From an uncultured Pseudoalteromonas sp. (GTDB taxonomy: Bacteria > Pseudomonadota > Gammaproteobacteria > Enterobacterales > Alteromonadaceae): a stretch of 64,000 nt of DNA. The stretch is from NCBI GenBank assembly GCA_947493455.1, contig CANLRB010000002.1, forward strand, positions 62,001 through 126,000, read 5' to 3'. Under the pieces are notes generated by a model, which was not told the origin of the DNA, searched no databases, and saw only the letters and a program-made list of their open reading frames with translations. A program made the position numbers and the translations under genes. The stretch's first letter is position 1, and each line of letters starts with the position of its first letter. Shown here piece after piece: positions 1 through 9,643 of the stretch.

Positions 1-31
1 TTTACTCGTAGTTGATCTCCATTAATGCTTT

Positions 32-62
32 AAAAAAAAGGAGCCAATTTGCGGCTCCTTTT
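32..62 (-). terminator. Rho-independent terminator of putA
   Basis: A 10-bp stem (36-45 pairing with 53-62, core GGAGCC/GGCTCC) is followed on the minus strand by a run of T. It lies 20 bp after the putA stop codon. Confidence 0.85.
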
Positions 63-81
63 AAACGGTTATTTTTAACGC

Positions 82-3000
82 TTACTCGTCGTCTTCTGTT
101 AGCGTCATTAGGGATGTATTACCGCCCGATGCGGTCGTATCAATACTGACCGTTTTTTCAGTCACTAGACGTGTGATTAAGGTATCGTAATACTCTGAAC
201 TAATGACTGGTAAAATAGCGCCCTCACGTGCCGCTAAATGTTCGTTCATATAGCTCTTGCGTTGGCATGCATTACCGATTACTGCACCTGCTAAATGCGG
301 ATGTGCCAGTAGCGATGATAATTGGTTTAGTTTAGCAACCTGTAACACACCTTCTGCAATGCCGCAGTCGGTGAATTGCTTACGAAATGCAATTGCTTCA
401 TCGTGGAATAGTTCTGACACCACAGTAACGACTGTATTACCTGCAGCAAGTGCTGTGATAATAGACATGACCCAAAAATGGAAAGACGTATCTTTGTCGG
501 CGTAACAAACCACACAGCCACGCGGTTCAAGGTAAAGTGTATTTGATTCACCTGTTGGACCCGGCAGCGTGATACCTTGCTCCATACGCGATTCAAGCTT
601 GATGAGCTGTGCACGTGCATCGCTCAATGTTTTTGCTAAATCGTCAGCAAATTCGTCCATCATAGTGACAGTCGCAAGTTTAGCGAGTAACTGACGTACC
701 GCAGATACACGGTCGTTTAAGCTAGTTGCACGCCATAGCTTTTCGTCGCGAATTGAATTTAGCATCAATTGATTTACTTGAACTGCCGTGCCTGGGAACA
801 CTTGCATTTCTTGTTCATTCAATTTGATATCGGTCGCTTGAGTGTTTTGCTCAGAGGTTTTATCTTTTACTAAACGGGTTAGATAGTTTGGACCACCGGC
901 TTTTGGACCTGTGCCAGATAATCCGCGGCCACCAAATGGTTGTACACCAACGACGGCACCAATCATATTACGGTTGATATAGATGTTACCTGCACGAGAC
1001 TGTTTAGCGAGATAATTTGCACGCTCTTCAATTCGTGAGTGAATGCCCATGGTTAACCCAAAACCTGTGCTATTTACTTGATTGATCACATTATCAACTT
1101 CCGTGCCCTTAAAGCGGATAACGTGTACGCACGGACCGAAAACTTCTTGTTTAAGCACAGACAAGTCACTGATTTCGTATAGGCGCGGCGCAAAGAAGTA
1201 ATGCTTTTCAGGCAAGTTCGCTGGCATCTCACACTCGTGATGCAGTGTCGCTTTACCTTTTAAGTATTCAACGTGCTCATTTAGCGCATCAAGTGCTTTT
1301 TGGTCAATCACCGGGCCAACATCAGTTGACAACAAGGTCGGGTCGCCAATGTGAAGCTCTTTCATGGCACCTTTAATCATATTAATGACTTTATCTGCAA
1401 TTTCTTCTTGCACAAATAACACGCGAAGTGCTGAACAGCGTTGACCTGCTGATTGGAAGCCTGACGAGATAACATCGTCAACTACTTGCTCAGGAAGTGC
1501 GGTTGAATCAACGATCATACAGTTTTGGCCACCCGTTTCGGCAATTAATGGCACCTGATCGCCGCCACGCTCTGCTAATGTTTGCGCGATACGCGTGCCC
1601 GTTTCCGTTGAACCCGTAAACATAACTGCTTGCACACGCTCGTCAGGAATGATCACTTGACCTACTTTACTACCGCGCGCAATAACAGGCAGTACAACGT
1701 TTTCTGGTAAGCCAATTTCACGCATTAACTCAATGGTGCGAAGTGCAACCAAGGACGTTTGCTCAGCTGGCTTGGCAAGTACCGTGTTACCGGTTGCGAT
1801 GGCAGCAGCCACTTGGCCTAAGAAGATTGCTAGTGGGAAGTTCCATGGACTGATACATAAAATAACGCCACGTGCTTCAAAGCGCTCATCAGCTGCAAGC
1901 TCTTCGGCACGCACTGCATAATAGCGGCAGAAATCAACGGCTTCACGCACTTCGTCAATACAGTCTTGAGCAACTTTGCCTGCTTCTTTCATACAAAGGG
2001 CAATTAACTCATCGCGGTGACGTTCTAAAATATCACCCGTACGACGCAGTATATCGGCGCGCTCTTTAACCGGAGTGGTTGACCATGTTTTGAATGCATC
2101 TTCAGATGCGCTGATTAAATCTGACATAGCCGCATCGTCATGGTGGGCAAAGGTCCCAATCACTTCGTCTAGGTTGGCTGGGTTCACTGCTGGCGCATGG
2201 CCTGATGGCACCTCACTGTGTGTCATCAAGTTTTGTTCAACCCATTTGTCTAAGTTCGCTTTTAATGGGGTAATGTGGTTGATGTTTGTTAAATCAAGGC
2301 CTTTTGAGTTGTTGCGCTCTGTGCCATAAAGATCAATTGGCATTGTAATTTGTGTATTACGCTTGTTGCGCAGGCGCTGAATTTTTTCAACAGGGTCTTC
2401 TAGCAGTGATTCAACCGGTTGAGATTCATCAACAATGGCATTTACAAATGAAGAGTTGGCACCGTTTTCAAGTAGACGACGTACTAAGTAAGCCAGTAAG
2501 TCTTCATGTTGACCAACGGGTGCGTATACGCGACATTGCACTTTATCTTCAGTGACCACTTGGTTGTATAGTGAGTCACCCATACCGTGCAAACACTGGA
2601 ATTCAAAGTTTGAATAATCGCCATCTGCCAATTCGAGAATCGTTGCGGCAGAATAGGCGTTATGCGTTGCAAACTGCGGGAAAATAACATCGCGCGCATT
2701 CATTAACTTGATTGCGCACGCTTTGTAAGAGACATCCGTCGTCGCTTTACGAGTAAATACAGGATAACCTTCAAGGCCATCAGCTTGGGTAAGCTTTACT
2801 TCTGTGTCCCAGTATGCACCTTTAACAAGACGAACCATCATTTTTCGATTGACGCGGCGACATAACGCTTCGAGCCAATCAATAACGTAAATTGCGCGCT
2901 TTTGATATGCCTGTACTGCAAGACCAAAACCGTTCCAATTGCCCAGTGCTTCGTCACTAAATACGGCTTCAATGATATCGAGCGAGATATCAAGGCGATC

Positions 3001-3885
3001 TGCTTCTTCCGCATCAACGGTAAAGTTAATATCATATTGTTTTGCAGCAATCGCTAATTCACGGAGCTTAGGTACAAGTTCAGCCATAACACGTTCGTGG
3101 TGAGTAAACTCATAACGTGGGTGAATAGCTGATAATTTTACTGAAATGCCTGGGCTTTTGATTGGACCACGGCCATTTGCCGCTTTACCGATAGCGTGAA
3201 TTGCCATCATATAACTGTTGTAGTAACGCTCTGCATCAGCCATGGTGCGAGCACCTTCACCGAGCATGTCATAAGAGTAGGCGTAACCCTTGGCTTCTTT
3301 TTCTTTCGCGCGTTCAACAGCTGCTTCAATGGTTGTGCCCATGACAAACTGTTTACCCATAATTTTCATTGCATATTGCACTGATTTACGAATCGCCGGT
3401 TCGCCAATACGGCCCATAGTGCGCTTCAACAAACCAAACTGTTCTTCTTTTGATTTGTCGGCATAATTAACCATTTTGCCAGTCAGTAACAGACCCCAGC
3501 TTGAGGCATTTACAAAAAGAGAATCGCTATTGCCTAAGTGCGAACTCCAGTCACCTTGACTTAATTTATCACGAATAAGCTGGTCTTGAGTTTCTTTGTC
3601 CGGTACGCGAAGCAGTGCTTCGGCTAAGCACATTAAAACCACACCTTCCTCAGATGAAAGTGAGTATTCATTTAATAACGCGTCAACACCGCCTTGACCT
3701 TCTTGGTCATTACGTATGTTTAAGACCATTTGACGTGCTCTTTCCCACGCGCGAGTACGTGCTGCCACACCTACTTCAGCTAACGGTAAAATATGATCGA
3801 TAACTTGTTCTTCATCGATACGGTAAAAGTCACGGATCTTCTGACGGATCGGACATTGAGTTGTTAAATCGCCAACATAAAGCAT
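82..3885 (-). CDS. putA: Bifunctional proline dehydrogenase / L-glutamate gamma-semialdehyde dehydrogenase PutA
   Basis: Oxidises proline to glutamate in two steps, using FAD then NAD+. The 1267-residue protein has the proline dehydrogenase barrel in about residues 130-480 and the aldehyde dehydrogenase in about 540-1040, with the NAD-site motif FTGSTETG and the catalytic cysteine in SAGQRCSA. A C-terminal ALDH-like domain follows, as in the longer type B PutA proteins. The N-terminus begins directly with the helical arm region and shows no ribbon-helix-helix DNA-binding domain, unlike the 1320-residue E. coli protein, so it should not repress itself. Regulation is more likely through the divergent Lrp-type gene 142 bp away. 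The start ATG at 3885 is the first in frame and fits the family. Confidence 0.97.
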   Translation of the reverse strand: MLYVGDLTTQCPIRQKIRDFYRIDEEQVIDHILPLAEVGVAARTRAWERARQMVLNIRNDQEGQGGVDALLNEYSLSSEEGVVLMCLAEALLRVPDKETQDQLIRDKLSQGDWSSHLGNSDSLFVNASSWGLLLTGKMVNYADKSKEEQFGLLKRTMGRIGEPAIRKSVQYAMKIMGKQFVMGTTIEAAVERAKEKEAKGYAYSYDMLGEGARTMADAERYYNSYMMAIHAIGKAANGRGPIKSPGISVKLSAIHPRYEFTHHERVMAELVPKLRELAIAAKQYDINFTVDAEEADRLDISLDIIEAVFSDEALGNWNGFGLAVQAYQKRAIYVIDWLEALCRRVNRKMMVRLVKGAYWDTEVKLTQADGLEGYPVFTRKATTDVSYKACAIKLMNARDVIFPQFATHNAYSAATILELADGDYSNFEFQCLHGMGDSLYNQVVTEDKVQCRVYAPVGQHEDLLAYLVRRLLENGANSSFVNAIVDESQPVESLLEDPVEKIQRLRNKRNTQITMPIDLYGTERNNSKGLDLTNINHITPLKANLDKWVEQNLMTHSEVPSGHAPAVNPANLDEVIGTFAHHDDAAMSDLISASEDAFKTWSTTPVKERADILRRTGDILERHRDELIALCMKEAGKVAQDCIDEVREAVDFCRYYAVRAEELAADERFEARGVILCISPWNFPLAIFLGQVAAAIATGNTVLAKPAEQTSLVALRTIELMREIGLPENVVLPVIARGSKVGQVIIPDERVQAVMFTGSTETGTRIAQTLAERGGDQVPLIAETGGQNCMIVDSTALPEQVVDDVISSGFQSAGQRCSALRVLFVQEEIADKVINMIKGAMKELHIGDPTLLSTDVGPVIDQKALDALNEHVEYLKGKATLHHECEMPANLPEKHYFFAPRLYEISDLSVLKQEVFGPCVHVIRFKGTEVDNVINQVNSTGFGLTMGIHSRIEERANYLAKQSRAGNIYINRNMIGAVVGVQPFGGRGLSGTGPKAGGPNYLTRLVKDKTSEQNTQATDIKLNEQEMQVFPGTAVQVNQLMLNSIRDEKLWRATSLNDRVSAVRQLLAKLATVTMMDEFADDLAKTLSDARAQLIKLESRMEQGITLPGPTGESNTLYLEPRGCVVCYADKDTSFHFWVMSIITALAAGNTVVTVVSELFHDEAIAFRKQFTDCGIAEGVLQVAKLNQLSSLLAHPHLAGAVIGNACQRKSYMNEHLAAREGAILPVISSEYYDTLITRLVTEKTVSIDTTASGGNTSLMTLTEDDE

Positions 3886-4027
3886 TCAGAAACCCTCAAT
3901 ATAAAAATCGGATATATTTAAATTAGGCACGTATTTTAGCTAAAGCGCAGCAGAATATGCTGGTTAATTTTCGCTAAATACGGTAATTTACAGGGTACAG
4001 TTTAGCTAACTCCAAATTATATCCTGT

Positions 4028-4519
4028 ATGACAACAATAAATAAAACACGTGCACTCGATCGCATTGATTTAGCAATTTTAGATGCTCTGCAACAAAACG
4101 GTCGAATTTCGAACGTAAATTTAGCGAAATTAGTTAATTTGAGCCCCAGTCCCTGTTTAGATAGGGTCAAAAAACTCGAGAGTGACGGATATATTGAGGG
4201 GTATAGTGCGCGCTTAAACCCTGCTAAACTCGAACAAAACTTGGTGGCACATGTTGAGGTGACGCTCAATGCGTCGACTGAAGCGGTATTTGAAACATTT
4301 AAACAGCATATTATAAAAGTGCCCCAAGTGGTTTGTTGTGACATGGTTGCGGGCGGATTTGATTACTTGCTAAAAATACGTGTCGCAGATATGACAGAAT
4401 ATCGAATGGTGTTAGGTGAAATCGTCGATATACCGGGGGTAGGCACAAACCACACGTATATGGTGATTGAACACGTTAAAGAAGATAAAGGGATTTTAGT
4501 TAATAAAGACGTGGGTTGA
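4028..4519 (+). CDS. Lrp/AsnC family transcriptional regulator, probable regulator of putA
   Basis: A 163-residue Lrp-type regulator. The winged HTH is in about residues 11-60 (LAILDALQQNGRIS, then SPSPCLDRVKKLE) and the RAM ligand-binding domain in about 75-155. The HTH wording is typical of the BkdR/PutR branch of the family. It is divergent from putA, and PutA here lacks a DNA-binding domain, so I infer that it senses proline or a related amino acid and controls putA, as PutR does in some other proteobacteria. No symbol is assigned because the effector cannot be seen in the sequence. Confidence 0.9.
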   Translation: MTTINKTRALDRIDLAILDALQQNGRISNVNLAKLVNLSPSPCLDRVKKLESDGYIEGYSARLNPAKLEQNLVAHVEVTLNASTEAVFETFKQHIIKVPQVVCCDMVAGGFDYLLKIRVADMTEYRMVLGEIVDIPGVGTNHTYMVIEHVKEDKGILVNKDVG

Positions 4520-4524
4520 TTTAT

Positions 4525-4560
4525 AGCTGGCAAGTCAAAACGCTTGCCAGCTTTTTATTT
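4525..4560. terminator. Bidirectional terminator between the Lrp-type gene and ygiM-like gene
   Basis: A perfect 10-bp stem (4525-4534 with 4543-4552, AGCTGGCAAG/CTTGCCAGCT) is followed by TTTTATTT. It lies between two converging genes. Confidence 0.85.
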
Positions 4561-4563
4561 GGG

Positions 4564-5160
4564 TTACGCCCAACCGTCATAGCGCTTTCTGCGCGATAAC
4601 ACTAACGTTATTAAAATACCAAATAAAATACCAACAAAGGCGATGCCACCACCATAAATGAGTAAATCGCGTTTTTCTTTATCGCTGGTTTCTTGGCGGC
4701 TGCGCTTTAAATTACTTATTTCGGATTCAAGACTCGTAATTTCTTTTTGCAATTGCTCGTTTTTTATTTCCAAATCACCTTTCACTTGACGCAGTGATGG
4801 CATATCACGTTGTGTGGTATTAAGCTCCGCTTTTAACTCGGAGACCTGTGCGCGCAGTTGTTGATTTTGAATTGCAAGGCCCGGACGCTTACTGATGTTG
4901 CGTTTATCGACCCAGCCAGTACGGCCTTTACTGTCTTTTACTTGAATATAACCAGCTGCATCATCTTCACCAATTACGGTGAGCTCAGAACCTGAATTGA
5001 GTGAACCTAGAATACGGTATTGCTTGCCTGCGCCTGAGTGCATATAAACATGCAGGTTGTCAGTGATGTAGGCAGTTTCTGGGGTTGGCGGTTGTGTTTC
5101 AGCAACACAAATAGACGACGCTGTAATTAACGCAAAAGCCAGTGCAATTCGTTTGAACAT
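4564..5160 (-). CDS. ygiM: SH3-domain inner-membrane protein, YgiM type
   Basis: A 198-residue envelope protein of the TIGR04211-type SH3 family. Seen in order: signal peptide (residues 1-20, cut after CVA), bacterial SH3 domain (about 27-92), a coiled coil with heptad-like charged residues (about 95-160), one transmembrane helix (about 167-188) and a short basic tail (SRRKRYDGWA). The SH3 part would face the periplasm and may bind cell-wall material. It is divergent from ygiF, which is its neighbour in E. coli as well. Its molecular role is not established. Confidence 0.85.
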   Translation of the reverse strand: MFKRIALAFALITASSICVAETQPPTPETAYITDNLHVYMHSGAGKQYRILGSLNSGSELTVIGEDDAAGYIQVKDSKGRTGWVDKRNISKRPGLAIQNQQLRAQVSELKAELNTTQRDMPSLRQVKGDLEIKNEQLQKEITSLESEISNLKRSRQETSDKEKRDLLIYGGGIAFVGILFGILITLVLSRRKRYDGWA

Positions 5161-5344
5161 TGCAGTACGATCCTAGGTTATTGTTGTTATATAAAATAGA
5201 GTCTCATAGTAAGAAGTTCACTGCGCAATAGCAAGTGATAGGCTTTATAAAAAACGAGATTATTTACATTAAAAAGTTGCATTTAAAATGCTAATTGGTT
5301 TATTTTGAGCGCTGCAATTTTAAAAAAGGTCAAATTTCCAACGA

Positions 5345-6865
5345 ATGGACACTGAGATAGAACTCAAGTTTTTAGTATCCGAATCCGTGATAGGGCACAT
5401 TCCCGCACTTATTACACAATTTGCTAAAAAAGTTTCAAATAAACCTGCCCGCAATTTGCAAAATGCTTATTTCGACACGCCGAGCCGTGAATTACGCGCA
5501 CTCGACATCGGTTTAAGAACGCGATGCTGTGACAATGATTGTGAACAGACGATTAAACTTGCAGGTCAAGTGGTTGGCGGATTACATCAGCGTCCTGAGT
5601 ATAATTTACCGATTGAGGGAAATCGTCCCAATATTACTCTGTTTAATAGTGAAATTTGGCCTGCTGCGATTCAACCAAGTGCCATCAATGATAATTTATT
5701 TTCAATTTTCAGCACTCACTTTATTCGCCGAACTTGGTTAATTGAAACAGACAGTGGCAGCGAAATTGAACTCGTACTTGATAAAGGCGATATTAGTGCA
5801 GCGGGTAAGAGTACGCCGATTTGCGAAGTTGAAATGGAGTTACTTAGCGGTGAGCGCAGCGAGTTGTTTGCCCTGGCCAAAAAATTGATTGCATGCTCAC
5901 AAGTACGTTTAGGGCTTTATAGCAAAGCGGCGCGAGGTTATCGTCTTGCTGACAACACACCGCTTAGTGCGGAAAGTGCGCTTGGTTTTGTCAAATTATC
6001 ACCACAAGCAACGCAGGAACAAGCACTCGAAAAATGTTTGCAATACGGTATTGAGTTTGTGCAAAAGCACGAGCAATGCTATATCGAACAGCCTAAACTC
6101 AGTACCTTAAAACGCATTGTGGACGGGATTTCGCAAATCCGTCATAGTTTTTGGTTATTTGAGCATATTGCCGATAAACAAAAAACGAAACCGCTGCGCA
6201 AAGAATTAAAATGGTTGTTACAGACCTTTTCTTGGGTTGAAACCGCAATTCAATTAAAAACATTTAGCTCCAAAAAACACGCCTTTTATAAAAAGATTTC
6301 AAGTGCACCAGAACTTGAACAGATGATTCAAAAATTAAGTGCAGAGCAGCCTGGTGAAGCAGATATTTTGGCCATTTTTGAAAGCCCACGCTACAACCAA
6401 TTAATTTTAGATTTAACTATTTGGTTGGTTGAAAAGCGTTGGCGCGACGGCTGGGCCCAAGACGAGCAGCAAAATGCCAATGCGCCAGTACAGCATATTG
6501 CGTCGCGCTTATTTGAACAAGATTGGAGTGAGATGCAAGTGTTACTGCCGCATCAAAGCGTATTAGCCGACGATTACTTGGCCAAGCGACAGCAATTGCA
6601 TCGTAACTTATTGAGTGGTTGTTGCTTAGGCGAGCTATTTGCAGGCCCGATACGTGATGAGTTTAGAGGACCTTGGCTCGATATTATTTATGGTATGGAT
6701 GAACTTGCGGCGCTTGATTATTTACAACATATTTGCGAGCAAGCTGAGCAGCCGGAAAAATTTGCTAAAATAAAACTATGGTTACAACAAAAAACAGCCA
6801 ATCTTGTGTGTGCGATGGAGCAAAGTCGCCAAGCCAGTCAAAAGCTACAGCCTTATTGGCAATAA
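5345..6865 (+). CDS. ygiF: CYTH/CHAD inorganic triphosphatase YgiF
   Basis: Hydrolyses inorganic triphosphate in the cytoplasm. The CYTH domain (about residues 1-200) opens with the ExExK signature (EIELKF) and keeps the acidic and basic tunnel residues, including EVEME near residue 163. The helical CHAD domain (about 215-500), which binds polyphosphate in other proteins, follows. The 506-residue length is somewhat above the E. coli protein (433). The ATG at 5345 gives the expected N-terminus. A START-domain gene overlaps its 3' end. Confidence 0.88.
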   Translation: MDTEIELKFLVSESVIGHIPALITQFAKKVSNKPARNLQNAYFDTPSRELRALDIGLRTRCCDNDCEQTIKLAGQVVGGLHQRPEYNLPIEGNRPNITLFNSEIWPAAIQPSAINDNLFSIFSTHFIRRTWLIETDSGSEIELVLDKGDISAAGKSTPICEVEMELLSGERSELFALAKKLIACSQVRLGLYSKAARGYRLADNTPLSAESALGFVKLSPQATQEQALEKCLQYGIEFVQKHEQCYIEQPKLSTLKRIVDGISQIRHSFWLFEHIADKQKTKPLRKELKWLLQTFSWVETAIQLKTFSSKKHAFYKKISSAPELEQMIQKLSAEQPGEADILAIFESPRYNQLILDLTIWLVEKRWRDGWAQDEQQNANAPVQHIASRLFEQDWSEMQVLLPHQSVLADDYLAKRQQLHRNLLSGCCLGELFAGPIRDEFRGPWLDIIYGMDELAALDYLQHICEQAEQPEKFAKIKLWLQQKTANLVCAMEQSRQASQKLQPYWQ

Positions 6866-7473
6866 AACCCGCTTGTTTAACCCTGCTTAGTGTTACTTTT
6901 TTGAGCCATGGCGCAGCAAGCGCTGAACCATGGCAACAAGTGCGAACTAAAAACGGTATTCAAGTGTTTGAAAAACGTCATAGTTCAGGGTTTAATTCAT
7001 TTAAAGCAAATATGACGACAACGGGTTGTATTAGTCGCTTTCAATCAGTGTTACACGATACTGCGAATGTTGATAAATGGGTCAGTAATGTTAGCCATGT
7101 CGAGGTACTGGCGCAGCTGAATGAATATGAAAACTATGTTTATACACAGTTTGATGCGCCATGGCCGGTAAAAAACCGTGATATGGTGACGTATTCGAAA
7201 AGTGAATTAATAAATTCAAATAACTTACGAATTATAATTCGAAGTGCGCCGTATTTTAAGCCTGAAAATAATCAGTATATTCGAATTAAAAACCTGACAG
7301 CAAACTGGTCTGTGGTCAATATTGATGGTCAGCGCATAGAGGTTACCTATCAAGTTCATGCTGAGCCTGGCGGCGACTTACCGCGTTGGCTAGTAAACAA
7401 CATGACGCGCGCGAATATGTATACTACCTTCAAAAAGCTTAGAGATTATTTGCCAATAAATGAATGCGAGTAG
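6778..7473 (+). CDS. START-domain lipid-binding-like exported protein
   Basis: The mature part (from EPWQQVRTKNGIQVFEK onward) has the START/Bet v1-like pattern found in small periplasmic START proteins: VLHDTANVDKWVSN, then WPVKNRDMV, and a C-terminal amphipathic helix. A signal-peptide-like stretch (PACLTLLSVTFLSHGAASA) precedes it. The start is uncertain. The only ATG is at 6778, 88 bp inside ygiF, and would put about 28 residues before the hydrophobic core. A TTG at 6856 would give a normal signal peptide. No clear ribosome binding site precedes either, so translation may be coupled to ygiF. Ligand unknown. Confidence 0.8.
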   Translation: MVTTKNSQSCVCDGAKSPSQSKATALLAIKPACLTLLSVTFLSHGAASAEPWQQVRTKNGIQVFEKRHSSGFNSFKANMTTTGCISRFQSVLHDTANVDKWVSNVSHVEVLAQLNEYENYVYTQFDAPWPVKNRDMVTYSKSELINSNNLRIIIRSAPYFKPENNQYIRIKNLTANWSVVNIDGQRIEVTYQVHAEPGGDLPRWLVNNMTRANMYTTFKKLRDYLPINECE

Positions 7474-7517
7474 CAGGTTAGAGCGAATGTTTTACATCAG
7501 CTCTAACCATACTGTGG

Positions 7518-9503
7518 CTAGTTTTTAGGGACTTTCACAAAGGTCCCGTTTTCTAATCGCCAGACACCTTTGTTAATCAAGTATAAGTCATTATTAAACG
7601 GGTACAGTTCATGCCAGTATGATACTGATTCGGGCCATCGGCCGATAATAGAAGCAACTGAGTTAGCCGCATCAATATGCCAAATGTCGCGTGAATTTTC
7701 TTCGAAAGTTAGGTAAAGCTTTCCGTTATGTGTATGGTAAATGATGCGGGAATCAGGGACAATAAATTCAGTGCTCATTAAAATTTCACTAAGCTGGCCG
7801 CTATCTTTATTTAGAGATAAAAATTGATAGTTATCAGGGCCATCCGAAACGCGGTTTCTGAATTCATAGACAATATGGTCGTTAAGTTCAAAGACAGATG
7901 GGTAATAACATGTTGAACTACACACATAGGAACCTAGCAAGGTTGCATTGGCGACACCAGGTTGTCGCATGTAAAAGTTAAAGGTGCGTTCATCGTCTTC
8001 TCTGTCAAGATAAGCAATGCCATGTGGCAGCGCCTTTAGAGCAATAGCCTGCTCATTATACTCGATATAATTGCTGCCATCATCACTGGCCTGCCACAGT
8101 GTCCAACCTCTTTGAAAACTTGTTCCAATATCCTTTGTATATCTAAAAAATAACTGATCATCGATTTTATTAATGGGTCCGAATTCGGCTATTTCGTCGA
8201 GGTTATTGTCGTGATAAATCACAGGTAATTCGATTAATTTTTGTGTTCCCTCCGGTGTTCCATCGCTTTTAGTGACATAAGCAATGTTCGAGCCAGATTC
8301 ATCTTCGTATGTGGTGCCCCAATATAATGCATCACCGTACACTGAAAAGCCGCCTTCTCCAAAACCAAGTTCATTAACTTCGGACGGATCCGACACAGGG
8401 GAGCTGGACAAACTTGGAGAAAATGACGACCACTTGTCATGTTTTTTGAAAATGAAGCGGTCATTTATTTCAGCAAATGGCCTAATACGATAATCGTGAT
8501 CATGGGTGTCGCCACTACGCAATACATACTGTGATTGCAAAGGGATATCTTCATTAATCAACCAAAGATCTAGGTCATACTCACCTAAATTGCGCTGAAC
8601 AAACAGATGCTCATCAATGAGTTTTGCGTATGAAAACCCTTGATAGGCGTTTGCTCGTTCATCTTTGAGTTGTTTACTGCTTAATTTGTGTGTGAGGTGA
8701 GTGGTACCACTTGGTAGTGTCCAAATATCGTCTTCCGTATAAAGGTACAGTGTGTTGTTCTTTTCACCTGCGATCCTTACATACTTTTCGATAAATTGCG
8801 CTGAAGACGTGGTCGCACTATACTCAAAGGTGGCTGTTCCGATTGTTAATAACGCGTTGGAAGCTGTGTTATAGCTGTCGCTGGTGGTCAGTTCGACAGT
8901 GACGGTATCGTTGTTATTAATGGTCTCTGGTTTATTATCAAATGCACCCTCATTGATACGAAAGCGGCCATTTTCAATACTGATTGGGGTGGTATCGGTG
9001 ATCCCCGTTATAACATGAGATTGCGACTGAACGGCGCTATTTCGCGGCTGGTCAGTAAGGTGTTCAAAGGCGATTGGATCTGGCTCTACATCCTGCGCAA
9101 GGGTTGTAATTGAAAAAACAACTGTGGCCGTGCCGATAGTCAGCGTTGCTTGCGTTTGCGCCTGAAATTGCGCTGAGGAGGTTAATCTCACCGTGAGGGT
9201 TTGGTTATTATTAATCACCCCGCTTTGGCTTGTAAAACCATTTGAATTAATTTGGTATTCACCATTAGTAATACTAATTGGTGTGTTATCTGAAATGCCA
9301 GTGATAGTCACGCTATTTGAGCTCACAGGAGTATTTTGCGGCGCATCGTTGACGGCATTAAAGTTTACTGCATCAGGGGTGTGGTCAATAACGGGTTGTG
9401 GCTTTTCATTATTACTCGAGCCATTATCACTTGACCCGCCACATGCGGTTAACACTATCAGTGAGAGGGCGGTTAATTGGGTTCGTAATCGACTCTTTAT
9501 CAT
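7518..9503 (-). CDS. Outer-membrane lipoprotein with Ig-like repeats and ELWxxDGT-like propeller region (paralogue 1)
   Basis: A 661-residue lipoprotein. The signal ends in the lipobox LTAC, with glycine after the cysteine, which favours the outer membrane. Two repeats of about 95 residues follow (about 42-135 and 136-235), each with VTITGI...PISI and a TLTIG...F motif, like bacterial beta-sandwich repeats. Residues 236-661 form a beta-rich region with motifs such as KSDGTPEGTQKLIELP and LWQASDDGS, similar to ELWxxDGT repeat proteins. Function unknown; surface exposure and adhesion or ligand binding are guesses. Its N-terminal half is nearly identical to paralogue 2 and its C-terminal half to paralogue 3. 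Confidence 0.85.
   Translation of the reverse strand: MIKSRLRTQLTALSLIVLTACGGSSDNGSSNNEKPQPVIDHTPDAVNFNAVNDAPQNTPVSSNSVTITGISDNTPISITNGEYQINSNGFTSQSGVINNNQTLTVRLTSSAQFQAQTQATLTIGTATVVFSITTLAQDVEPDPIAFEHLTDQPRNSAVQSQSHVITGITDTTPISIENGRFRINEGAFDNKPETINNNDTVTVELTTSDSYNTASNALLTIGTATFEYSATTSSAQFIEKYVRIAGEKNNTLYLYTEDDIWTLPSGTTHLTHKLSSKQLKDERANAYQGFSYAKLIDEHLFVQRNLGEYDLDLWLINEDIPLQSQYVLRSGDTHDHDYRIRPFAEINDRFIFKKHDKWSSFSPSLSSSPVSDPSEVNELGFGEGGFSVYGDALYWGTTYEDESGSNIAYVTKSDGTPEGTQKLIELPVIYHDNNLDEIAEFGPINKIDDQLFFRYTKDIGTSFQRGWTLWQASDDGSNYIEYNEQAIALKALPHGIAYLDREDDERTFNFYMRQPGVANATLLGSYVCSSTCYYPSVFELNDHIVYEFRNRVSDGPDNYQFLSLNKDSGQLSEILMSTEFIVPDSRIIYHTHNGKLYLTFEENSRDIWHIDAANSVASIIGRWPESVSYWHELYPFNNDLYLINKGVWRLENGTFVKVPKN
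7530..8770 (-). repeat. Long direct repeat, copy 1 (C-terminal block shared by lipoprotein paralogues 1 and 3)
   Basis: This stretch is nearly identical to about 12000-13240. A run of about 140 bp (7689-7829 against 12161-12301) appears identical base for base by eye. The pair makes a direct repeat about 4.5 kb apart. Boundaries are approximate. Confidence 0.85.
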
Positions 9504-9545
9504 CTTCGCTTTCCTTGATTTCGATTTTATTTTTATATTGGGTAA
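8800..9545 (-). repeat. Long direct repeat, copy 1 (N-terminal block shared by lipoprotein paralogues 1 and 2)
   Basis: The Ig-like repeats, signal peptide and the roughly 40 bp upstream of the start of paralogue 1 closely match about 10935-11945 of paralogue 2, which carries one extra repeat in the middle. Upstream homology includes the ribosome binding site region, so the duplication took the leader too. Confidence 0.8.
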
Positions 9546-9643
9546 AACGGTATTTTAAACAACTAACTAATTGAAATAAAATACTAATTTATTCGGGTTA
9601 CTAAAATGAGGGCAATGAGTTCGCCCTCGTAAATTATACTTTG

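Noticed and set aside
4006-4344. 112-codon frame opposite the Lrp-type gene
   Set aside because: Fully antisense to a clear gene, no start signals and no recognisable family.
8234-8464. Open frame on the minus strand inside lipoprotein paralogue 1, with a near copy at 12706-12936
   Set aside because: The apparent conservation only reflects the near-identical lipoprotein genes in another frame.
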